From assembly GCA_030154385.1 (NCBI GenBank), contig JASKJZ010000091.1:1-8478 (forward strand): 8,478 nt of DNA. The letters are read 5' to 3'. The DNA comes from Clostridiales bacterium. Its GTDB lineage: Bacteria; Bacillota_A; Clostridia; Lachnospirales; Lachnospiraceae. Both the position numbers and the translations under genes were made by a program. Every line of letters begins with the position of its first letter. The stretch's first letter is position 1. Shown piece after piece: positions 1 to 5,870 of this stretch. The notes beneath the pieces were generated by a model. That model ran no database searches, was not told the origin of the DNA, and worked only from the letters and a program-made list of their open reading frames with translations.

Positions 1-216
1 CTTTTTTGCATCCCCAAGGACAAAACCTCCCCCGTGGAACTCAAATACCACGGGGGCGTTCTCTCTTTTGGTTCGATGCAAAAAGACTTCTATTTCCCTT
101 TCCTTTGCGGGCACCAAAAACAAAGTTCCATGTATTGGATATTGTTCTATGATTTCCATCGTTGATTCTCGCAAGGAAGGTATTATTTTTTGAAAGCTTC
201 TTGTAAATTGATCCAC
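1..216 (-). CDS. alpha/beta hydrolase (HSL/Aes-like, HGGG motif), 5' part only
   Basis: This open frame runs off the left edge of the window, so only the first 72 codons are present. A GTG start at 216-214 is chosen because AAGGAG lies five bases upstream (minus strand). The visible peptide ends in FEFHGGGFVLGDAKK. The HGGGF stretch (about residues 61-65), after a hydrophobic beta strand (APVVFEF), is the oxyanion-hole signature of the hormone-sensitive-lipase-like group of alpha/beta hydrolases, which includes acetyl esterases such as Aes and many carboxylesterases. The nucleophile Ser and the rest of the triad lie outside the window. No signal peptide is seen, so it is probably cytoplasmic. 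It starts 26 bases after the stop of the broken transporter gene and is probably the next gene of the same operon, giving that operon a second esterase-like enzyme. The substrate is unknown. Confidence 0.8.
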   Translation of the reverse strand, partial: MDQFTRSFQKIIPSLRESTMEIIEQYPIHGTLFLVPAKEREIEVFLHRTKRENAPVVFEFHGGGFVLGDAKK

Positions 217-242
217 TATTTCTCCTTATTACTTGATGTTAT

Positions 243-1464
243 TTATGATGCAAGATCCTTTTTTGCTAATTCATAGAGTCTTTTTTCAATCACAGCATCA
301 TCCATTTCTTTTTTGTCATCAATTCTAAATATAACAAAGGCACCTATCAAGCATAGACAGATAAAAATTCCATATGCCAATGTCCATCCACCAATCGCAA
401 TTCCAATTGCCAAAATTGCAAATCCAAAGCTCTGTAAAATCGTAGCCAACGGTGTACAAACACGATTTGCAGATAAAAATTCATACCGACCAAACTTCGA
501 TATTACCATGGAAGGCATAAGATTGGGAATTCCTCCTGCTGTAAAGGTAAGGCAACAGGTTACAAGGTATGATGCCCCAACTGGCAGACGATCTAAAAAG
601 ATTAGTATCGAAAGAATAACCACATAGGCTAAGTTGTATATAATTCCAGCCTTTCTTGTTCCTATCTTCGTATCTAGAAATCCCCAGAAAAAGCTTCCAA
701 TCAATCCAACTATGGTTGCAATCTGAATGACATGAATTGCTTGCATCTGATTTTCAAAGTTTCCAGTACTCATAAGTCGGACTATAATATGACTTAATAC
801 ACCGGCTGTTGTCATCCAGGGAATTCCAAAACCAATACAAATTTTCCATACCACCTTGTTCTTTAACAAGTCTTTGAGGGTAAGCGAGGATTTAAAATAT
901 TTTAAAAGATTCACTTTTTCATCCGCATTTGTTTTTTCAGCATCGGGCTTGGCATTATCTGGGTATTTTCCTTTTTCTTCTGGTGTATTGCTGAGGAATA
1001 GAAGGGTTACAAAAGCAAGAACAACTAGTATCCCAGATAGTACATAACAGTATCCGCTCCAACCGATTCCTCCATCTGCCAATGCTTTTGACATAAAAGG
1101 TACAATTACCATACTGGTAAGTGGAAGACCCATTGTCGTCCAACCCATTACCACTCCTTTTTTCTTCGGAAACCAGGAGCCAACAAAGCCATGATGAACT
1201 GCAAAGGCCAAACAAGTTCCAGCCATAAACAAGTGAAGTAAACATAACACCTGCCAAACAACAAACAATTCCGATTGGAGTAGCAACGGCTAAAAGCGCT
1301 GTACTTTGTTTTCCAACTACATTTGAAAGATAGCCCGTAAAAACGTTCATTCCATCCACTGCAAACGCACTATACATCATCTGATATACAATACAAACCA
1401 GAATTAGCACCCAGCCCCATACCCCAAAATTTACTGCATCAATATTTCTCTTCTTCTCCTTCAT
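243..1464 (-). pseudogene. MFS transporter, disrupted by an out-of-frame internal deletion
   Basis: The N-terminal frame starts at ATG 1464 (MKEKKRNIDAVNFGVWGW), with AAAGGGG about seven bases upstream; a GTG one codon earlier sits too close to that site. It encodes TM1 and TM2 up to about LAGVMFTSLV (near 1228) and then loses MFS character. The MFS reading resumes in another frame at about FMAGTCLAFAVHHGFVGSWF and continues to the stop at 243, with WFPKKKG after TM4 and the remaining membrane helices. No single frame gives a whole transporter. Even joined, the product would pass from TM2 almost directly to TM4: the TM2-TM3 loop motif with its G...D(K/R).G pattern and TM3 are missing, roughly 35-45 residues judged against the OFA transporter at the other end of the window. 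An 8-bp direct repeat (AAACAAGT, 1210-1217 and 1227-1234) lies at the junction. It follows the kinase gene by 24 bases, so it was probably the operon's own carrier for a small organic acid. An assembly error remains possible. Confidence 0.8.
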
Positions 1465-1488
1465 CACAATACCCCTTTATATTCTATT

Positions 1489-2595
1489 TTAGAACTGAAA
1501 ACCGCTCCACGCTGGGATTCCGGTATATTCCTTCGTCTCTTCTTCTCCAGATAGTGCACGGATTGCTCCTGCCGCCAAGGCCTCCATCTCAAAATCCCCG
1601 CCGTATACCTTGACAGGAGCTAAAAATCCACAGTACTCGGTCACGTGTTCAACGAAATATTTATCGTTGCTGACGCCACCTGTTAAAATAATGCCATCCA
1701 CTTTCCCTTTTAGCACAACCGCATAAGATCCAATTGCTTTCGCAAGCTGATAGGCCATCGCATCATAAATCAAGGTTGCATAAGCGTCTCCATCTTTGAT
1801 TCTCCGCTCAATTTCCATAGCACTGTCGGTTCCAAGATGTCCAAGAAGTCCTCCTGTTTTGCTGATTTTAGCAACCATCTCTTTTTCCGTAAATTCTCCC
1901 GAAAAGCACATCTTAATGATTGGTACGGCTGGAACAGATCCGGAGCGATTTGGCGCCATCGGTCCATCCCCATTTAAGACATCATTTCCATCAATTATTT
2001 TACCCTTACACTGTGCGGTAATGGAGAGGCCACCACCTACATGAGCGACTACAAAATTACAGTCCTCATATTTTTTGCCAAGCTCTTTCGCATATCGCAT
2101 AGCAACTTCCTTTTGATTTAAAACATGAACGCGGCTCTCACGGTAAAGTCCTTTGATTCCTGTCACTCTTGCTAAATCTTCAAACTCATCCACATCTGGA
2201 GGATTTACAAGATAAGCTGGCGCTTTAAATTCCTCAGAGAAAATGTGGATAAGCTGTGCTCCTAGAATAGCAGGATGCTTAACGGTACGTCCCTCTTTGG
2301 AATGCTTTAGTATCATCTCATTGACTGGATAAATACCTCCCTCCATACTTTCAAGTCCACCACTATAGGCTGCAAATGCATCCATATCCGATAGTGAAAT
2401 TCCTGCATGGTTAAGTTCAGACTGTATGGTTTCTAAACGGTATGGCAACTGGTCGCTAATTTCTTTGTACTCCTTTAGCTTTTCTGGATCATGAGCCACA
2501 TTCGCCTTAAATATCCTTGTTTCATTTTCAAATACTGCAAGCTTCGTTGAGGTCGAGCCTGGACTTAACGTACATATTTTATAGGATTTTCCCAT
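1489..2595 (-). CDS. buk: butyrate kinase family acyl kinase (acyl-phosphate + ADP = acid + ATP)
   Basis: This 368-residue cytoplasmic enzyme belongs to the acetate/butyrate kinase branch of the ASKHA fold; the length is usual for butyrate kinase. Family marks include SPGSTSTK (11-18), the phosphate-binding AHVGGGLS (184-191), NRSGSVP (216-222), YDAMAYQLAKAIG (277-289), VLKGKVDGIILTGG (294-307) and EMEALAAGA (337-345). Members phosphorylate short-chain carboxylates reversibly and usually run towards ATP in fermentation. ATG 2595 is preferred over the upstream GTG at 2619 because the ribosome binding site AAGGAGG (2613-2607) lies between the two. The gene begins one base after the stop of the phosphate acyltransferase, so translation is probably coupled. 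Odd residues: compared with the remembered butyrate kinase consensus, Asn of NPGSTSTK is Ser11, Arg of GRGGLL is Ser78 and Asp of VDPVVVDE is Asn131, whereas His185 and Arg217 are kept. The family is secure; butyrate as substrate is not. Confidence 0.9.
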   Translation of the reverse strand: MGKSYKICTLSPGSTSTKLAVFENETRIFKANVAHDPEKLKEYKEISDQLPYRLETIQSELNHAGISLSDMDAFAAYSGGLESMEGGIYPVNEMILKHSKEGRTVKHPAILGAQLIHIFSEEFKAPAYLVNPPDVDEFEDLARVTGIKGLYRESRVHVLNQKEVAMRYAKELGKKYEDCNFVVAHVGGGLSITAQCKGKIIDGNDVLNGDGPMAPNRSGSVPAVPIIKMCFSGEFTEKEMVAKISKTGGLLGHLGTDSAMEIERRIKDGDAYATLIYDAMAYQLAKAIGSYAVVLKGKVDGIILTGGVSNDKYFVEHVTEYCGFLAPVKVYGGDFEMEALAAGAIRALSGEEETKEYTGIPAWSGFQF

Positions 2596-2596
2596 T

Positions 2597-3604
2597 TTAA
2601 CATTCTCCTCCTTGTGCACGGATAATTAGCATCACAATATTTCCCATCATCTCGGATAATGGCGCACTTCTCGAAAAATCACAAACAGGAAGTGCAAAGC
2701 CTTGCAAAACAGGACCATAAGCATCCGCTTTTCCAAAGGTTTGAATTAACTTAACTCCAATATTTCCTGCATGTAGGTTAGGGAAAATCAAAATATTTGC
2801 CTTGCCAGCTACTTCACTTTCCCGATTTACTTTCTTTTTTGCTACATTTGGATTTAGTGCTGCATCCAATTGGAACTCGCCGTCTATTTTTATCTCAGGG
2901 CGTCTTTTTTTCACGATTTCAACGGCTTCACGAATCACATCAATGCTCTCATGCTCGGAACTTCCAATCGTTGAAAAGGACAGCATCGCAACTCTTGGCT
3001 CCCATTTTAGTAAAGAAGCAATGGTATCGGCGGACGAGATTGCAATATCCGCAAGATCATTGCTATCAGGTGCTGCATTTACCGCACAATCCGCAATCGC
3101 AAGCATCTCTCCCTCTGGTCCTGCAAATCCAGGCACATTTAAGATTCCAAGGCTAGATACTACATTGCAACCTTCTTGCAATCCAACAATTCCTTGTGCT
3201 GCGATAATAACATCGGCGGTGGTATACTCTCTTCCTGCAGCCACACAATCTGCCTTCCCAAGCTTTAATAAAAACATCGCCAAATTAACGGCATCCTTTG
3301 ATTTTCTCTTAATTGCTTTTTCTGAAAAGTCACCAAACTTCATCAAATATTCACTTGCAAGCTCTTCACGAAGAGATTCACTTGCATTGTCATAATAGGT
3401 AAAGCCTTGGCAGCTTACACCCACTTCCTTTGCAAAGGCTTCGATTGCTTCTTGATTCCCAATCAAAACGGGATATCCGATTTTTTTTGCCACTACCTGC
3501 TCAGCGGCTTTTAAAATCATCTCATTGTTAGTTTCTGGAAATACGATTCTTTTTGGATTTTTTCTTGCTTCCGCTTCTAGCGTTTCCATTAAATTTTCAG
3601 ACAT
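2597..3604 (-). CDS. pta: phosphate acetyltransferase family acyltransferase (Pta-like)
   Basis: This 335-residue protein matches the short, single-domain Pta type. It would exchange an acyl group between a thioester and inorganic phosphate to give an acyl-phosphate for the kinase encoded next. Family marks are RIVFPET (19-25), FLLKLGKADCV (111-121), YTTADV (127-132), PRVAMLSFSTIGSSEH (203-218), IDGEFQLDAAL (240-250), AGKANILIFPNLHAGNIG (266-283), GPVLQGFALPVCDFSR (297-312). The catalytic Ser-Arg pair is kept (Ser311-Arg312). Compared with remembered canonical Pta sequences, the Arg of the ELRK motif is Met88, the Arg of TTADVLRA is Ile134 and the Asp after SRG.. is Glu318; the two arginines are those linked to CoA binding in the Methanosarcina thermophila enzyme. 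ATG 3604 has AAAGGA about eight bases upstream. It lies after a terminator-like hairpin and one base before the kinase start. The acyl donor may not be acetyl-CoA. Confidence 0.88.
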   Translation of the reverse strand: MSENLMETLEAEARKNPKRIVFPETNNEMILKAAEQVVAKKIGYPVLIGNQEAIEAFAKEVGVSCQGFTYYDNASESLREELASEYLMKFGDFSEKAIKRKSKDAVNLAMFLLKLGKADCVAAGREYTTADVIIAAQGIVGLQEGCNVVSSLGILNVPGFAGPEGEMLAIADCAVNAAPDSNDLADIAISSADTIASLLKWEPRVAMLSFSTIGSSEHESIDVIREAVEIVKKRRPEIKIDGEFQLDAALNPNVAKKKVNRESEVAGKANILIFPNLHAGNIGVKLIQTFGKADAYGPVLQGFALPVCDFSRSAPLSEMMGNIVMLIIRAQGGEC

Positions 3605-3621
3605 GGTATCTTTCCTTTCTT

Positions 3622-3665
3622 AAAAAAGGTCTTCTCAAACCCATTAAAAAGATTTAAGAAGACCT
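3622..3665 (-). terminator. terminator-like hairpin between the CocE-type hydrolase and pta
   Basis: On the minus strand a perfect 9-bp stem (AGGTCTTCT at 3665-3657 pairing with AGAAGACCT at 3635-3627) encloses a 21-base loop and is followed at once by a run of T (3627-3622). It starts eight bases after the stop codon of the hydrolase gene. Four of nine pairs are G-C and the loop is long, so it is probably a leaky intrinsic terminator or a processing site that lowers expression of the downstream acyltransferase, kinase and transporter. No clear promoter is visible between it and the next start codon, which argues for read-through. Confidence 0.6.
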
Positions 3666-3672
3666 GCATCCA

Positions 3673-5433
3673 TTAACGATAAACATAATCTCCAGCTTTG
3701 TATTTTGGAGGGATCACTGGTACTTGCAGGAAGGACTCATACTGTCCTCCTGTATGAATGATATGGTTTCCATGATTGTCGGTATCCCAGGAAAGCGGCT
3801 CAAACCATCCTTCCCGAATATAGCGTCCTGCTACTTGAATCCGAAGCTTCTGTCCCTTATGCCAAATACGAGCGGATGGAACAATTGCAATATCGACTGG
3901 AACGATTTCACCCTTTGCTAATTTTTGTTCGCGTTTACACTTTAAAACAGGATTAAATTTTGTGGATAATTTTTCATCTAATTCACGCATAGACACACGC
4001 ATCTTACCCCATGCACCTGGATGTGGCTCATCTAAGGTGTTCCAAGGTAACCAGCTCCCATTCGCATCTGCCTTTTGAATGTTTACAAATAAATCCATGT
4101 CGTCATATCCATCTGCTTCGACAAACAGACGAAGGAACATATATCCCGTAAGCTCGGTATCTTCCGTAAATTCCATATCAAAAACGGCTTCTTCCGTATT
4201 CGCATCATATGAAACACTGCTTTCAATCGCTACTGGTGCATCCTGCATCGTCATCTTTGCTGCATCCAGATAATATTTCTTATACTCAGTACGCTCTAAT
4301 GGAAATGCATTTTCTGCACGGCGTACCTGATAATCGCAATCATATGCATCCATAATATCAATGCGAACCTTCGGTGTCATTTCCCATCCAGTGTGAATTT
4401 CTTTTAGATAACGATCATAGAACCGTTTTAAATCCTCCAGATTTTCTGGCATATAGGTGTCTGGCCACTCAAAGTCACGATGCATACGCATCCATTTTCT
4501 TCTGGATTTGCACTTACGGAAAGCCTTTACGGATCCCATCAGATGGAAGTGGGAAAATCCTGCCGTCTGATAAACTGGAATTCGAACCTTTGAAAAATCC
4601 GGTATCTTGTCTTCCCAGTAACCATTCATAAATGGATATTTTCTTGCCATCGCCACCTGGTCATCTACTCCGCCACTTCCTGTCACCTGTGCCGCGATAA
4701 AATCGTTGAAACTAAGTGCCGGAATTCCACCTTCAAATAATGATTCGCGGTAAAGATCTGTCGTGCATTCCCAAGGTGCAATACAAGCAAGATGAGGTGG
4801 CTGTTCTGCTGCAATTCCCCATTGATGCATCGCAACACCAGAGTTACCAGACATCCCAACCTTTCCATTACACCAATCTCTTTTTGCAATCCACTCTACA
4901 AAATCATAGCCATCTTCACGGTCTTGATGCGTAAACATATGTACATTACCTTCTGAGTGCCCAGCACCACGAACATCTACGTTAGCCACTGCATAACCTT
5001 GATAGCACCAGTATGCAGGATCTGGAGATTCAAATTTTGCAAGCTTTGATACTGTGTGAGGTGGAACTCCCATGATCTGCCATTCGCTCATACCATCTCC
5101 AGGACGTTTTCCAAACCAGCTCCAGGATACGATAACTGGAATCTTTTCCGTGGTGTTTGCTGGACGGAAAATATCACAATAAATCTTAACCCCATCACGC
5201 ATCACAACTTCTACGTCCTGATCGCAAATAATACCTGGTGCCGCTTCATAAGTTCTTTGATTGAAGGCGGGACAAAAGCCTTGTCCCATACGGGCCATCG
5301 GATCATCACTATTTGACAAATCAACTTCGCCCTGATTATCAACTGGCTTTCTTGCCACACGGTAAATTGCTTCAATTTCTTCTCCTTGAAACACTTCTTT
5401 CTCTGTGAAAAATTCACCTTTCATTTCTGCCAT
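3673..5433 (-). CDS. CocE/NonD family (peptidase S15-like) alpha/beta hydrolase
   Basis: A 586-residue protein, a normal length for the CocE/NonD family (cocaine esterase, glutaryl-7-ACA acylase, alpha-amino-acid ester hydrolases, Xaa-Pro dipeptidyl peptidases), which cleaves esters or amides through an acyl-Ser enzyme. Seen in order: MRDGVKIYCDIFRP (78-91) opening the catalytic domain, VANVDVRGAGHSEG (149-162), the nucleophile elbow KVGMSGNSGVAMHQW (191-205) with Ser198, a cap region with APWECTTDLYRE (219-230), MHRDFEWPD (317-325) with the probable catalytic His, and a C-terminal beta-sandwich (about 390-586) with a closing jelly-roll strand pattern. An Asp in the usual GW.D triad place is not recognisable (GFSHFHL instead). 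No signal peptide, so a cytoplasmic enzyme. ATG 5433 follows AGGGAG; it begins 12 bases after the carrier protein stop, so the two are co-transcribed. It may release an acyl group for the acyl-phosphate enzymes downstream; substrate unknown. Confidence 0.88.
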   Translation of the reverse strand: MAEMKGEFFTEKEVFQGEEIEAIYRVARKPVDNQGEVDLSNSDDPMARMGQGFCPAFNQRTYEAAPGIICDQDVEVVMRDGVKIYCDIFRPANTTEKIPVIVSWSWFGKRPGDGMSEWQIMGVPPHTVSKLAKFESPDPAYWCYQGYAVANVDVRGAGHSEGNVHMFTHQDREDGYDFVEWIAKRDWCNGKVGMSGNSGVAMHQWGIAAEQPPHLACIAPWECTTDLYRESLFEGGIPALSFNDFIAAQVTGSGGVDDQVAMARKYPFMNGYWEDKIPDFSKVRIPVYQTAGFSHFHLMGSVKAFRKCKSRRKWMRMHRDFEWPDTYMPENLEDLKRFYDRYLKEIHTGWEMTPKVRIDIMDAYDCDYQVRRAENAFPLERTEYKKYYLDAAKMTMQDAPVAIESSVSYDANTEEAVFDMEFTEDTELTGYMFLRLFVEADGYDDMDLFVNIQKADANGSWLPWNTLDEPHPGAWGKMRVSMRELDEKLSTKFNPVLKCKREQKLAKGEIVPVDIAIVPSARIWHKGQKLRIQVAGRYIREGWFEPLSWDTDNHGNHIIHTGGQYESFLQVPVIPPKYKAGDYVYR

Positions 5434-5445
5434 TTTTTTCTCCCT

Positions 5446-5697
5446 CTACTCGTTTTCTACAAGCTCAAGTACATAATCCACTGCTTCCCCAATTGTTGCC
5501 TTTCTGCGAAACGTCATGTAAGGAATTTCCACATCAAATTCATCCTCCAGATAAGTTGTAATCTGAGAGTAATGAACGGATTTTGCAGCCAAATCCTCCA
5601 CAAATTTCATATCCTCTGTGATTTCCTCTGGATTTTTCCCAAACAAAGGGGCTCCTCGCTCAATTAGCTTTTGTTTAATTTGTTCTCTGGTACTCAT
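5446..5697 (-). CDS. stand-alone acyl carrier protein (phosphopantetheine-binding)
   Basis: An 83-residue acidic protein with the four-helix acyl carrier layout: helix 1 (about 4-16), a loop leading to VEDLAAKSVHYSQI, helix 2 starting at Ser40, YLEDEFDVEIP (49-59) which is typical of carrier proteins, and the final helix TIGEAVDYVLELVE (68-81). Ser40 is the expected attachment site of 4'-phosphopantetheine. The residue before it is Lys39 rather than the usual Asp of the DS(L/I/M) motif, so recognition by the phosphopantetheinyl transferase could differ. ATG 5697 has an excellent site, AAAGGAGG, seven bases upstream. It is the first gene of the operon, about 57 bases after the predicted transcription start, and is followed after 12 bases by the CocE-type hydrolase. 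There is no ketosynthase, adenylation or fatty-acid gene in view, so the carrier probably serves its operon neighbours. Family assignment is firm; the cargo is unknown. Confidence 0.85.
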   Translation of the reverse strand: MSTREQIKQKLIERGAPLFGKNPEEITEDMKFVEDLAAKSVHYSQITTYLEDEFDVEIPYMTFRRKATIGEAVDYVLELVENE

Positions 5698-5710
5698 TTT
5701 TGTTCCTCCT

Positions 5711-5726
5711 TTATATTACAACACAA
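5711..5726. promoter_or_regulatory. probable operator half-matching the 5825-5852 palindrome
   Basis: TTATATTACAACACAA matches the core of the perfect palindrome (TTGTGTTAGAACACAA) at 13 of 16 positions, with one arm (AACACAA) intact. It lies between the predicted start of transcription of the carrier protein operon and its ribosome binding site, where a bound protein could block transcription. Its centre is 120 bases from the centre of the perfect site. It may be a weaker site for the same regulator; protein binding is inferred. Confidence 0.45.
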
Positions 5727-5743
5727 TGCTTTTTATATAGTTA

Positions 5744-5772
5744 TTGTTATTTACATCCCTATTATATATAAT
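5744..5772 (+). promoter_or_regulatory. predicted sigma-70-type promoter of the PucR/CdaR-like regulator
   Basis: TTGTTA at 5744-5749 and TATAAT at 5767-5772 are separated by 17 bases, an ideal spacing. Transcription would start near 5779, leaving a leader of about 90 bases that contains the 5789-5804 element and the whole perfect palindrome. The surrounding DNA is very AT-rich, so TATA-like strings occur by chance; a second TATAAT overlaps at 5772-5777 with a poor spacing. Confidence 0.5.
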
Positions 5773-5789
5773 ATAATATAAGCAAACAA
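5761..5789 (-). promoter_or_regulatory. predicted sigma-70-type promoter of the carrier protein/hydrolase operon
   Basis: On the minus strand TTGTTT (5789-5784) and a perfect TATAAT (5766-5761) are 17 bases apart. Transcription would start near 5754, about 57 bases before the carrier protein ATG. The -10 box is directly adjacent, base to base, to the -10 box of the divergent regulator promoter, so the two polymerase footprints overlap. An operator-like element at 5789-5804 touches the upstream side of the -35 box, a usual place for an activator or repressor. Confidence 0.5.
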
Positions 5790-5804
5790 TGTGTTAAAAA
5801 CTAA
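5789..5804. promoter_or_regulatory. degenerate third copy of the TGTGTTA operator element
   Basis: The half-site TGTGTTA is intact here (5790-5796), and 11 of 16 positions match the core of the perfect palindrome. Its centre is 42 bases, about four helical turns, from the centre of that palindrome, so both would face the same side of the DNA. It abuts the -35 box of the operon promoter. The match is modest and may be chance in AT-rich DNA. Confidence 0.35.
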
Positions 5805-5824
5805 ACAATAAAAATAAATCATTA

Positions 5825-5852
5825 TTTATATTGTGTTAGAACACAATATAAA
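5825..5852. promoter_or_regulatory. perfect 28-bp palindrome, probable operator of the divergent regulator
   Basis: Two perfect 13-base arms (core TTGTGTT / AACACAA, extended by TTTATA / TATAAA) flank a 2-base AG spacer. It ends 18 bases before the regulator ATG, just upstream of its ribosome binding site, and lies downstream of the regulator's predicted start of transcription. A dimeric regulator bound here would block the regulator's own transcription, so autoregulation by the adjacent PucR/CdaR-like protein is the simplest reading. It sits about 70-100 bases upstream of the operon's predicted start, so it could also serve as an upstream activator site. Confidence 0.65.
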
Positions 5853-5870
5853 ATTTTAGGGGGTCATAGA

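Noticed and set aside
29..56. Perfect 9-bp GC-rich inverted repeat (CCCCCGTGG / CCACGGGGG, 10-base loop) resembling a terminator stem
   Set aside because: It lies inside the coding sequence for the beta strand and HGGG motif of the esterase, and no clean T run follows on either strand. Codon composition explains the G and C runs.
243..1286. A TTG-initiated shorter transporter starting at 1286
   Set aside because: The first 20 or so residues are out-of-frame translation of the TM2 coding region, and no ribosome binding site precedes it. It is the 3' part of a broken gene.
1489..2619. Longer kinase reading from a GTG at 2619
   Set aside because: The ribosome binding site AAGGAGG lies downstream of that GTG, and family proteins start just before the SPGSTSTK motif, so ATG 2595 is the start.
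2802..3395. Plus-strand open frame of 197 codons opposite pta
   Set aside because: It is antisense to a well-supported Pta reading, has Ser-rich composition typical of reverse translation, no ribosome binding site and no recognisable domain.
1489..3604. Reading pta and the kinase as the housekeeping acetate or butyrate fermentation pair
   Set aside because: They lie behind a carrier protein and hydrolase under a local regulator, mix a Pta-type with a Buk-type enzyme, and have altered expected active-site residues, all of which argue for a specialised pathway.
5825..5852. The palindrome as a terminator or riboswitch in the regulator leader
   Set aside because: It is AT-rich with a two-base spacer, has no following T run in a useful place, and is repeated in degenerate form nearby, which fits a protein-binding site better.
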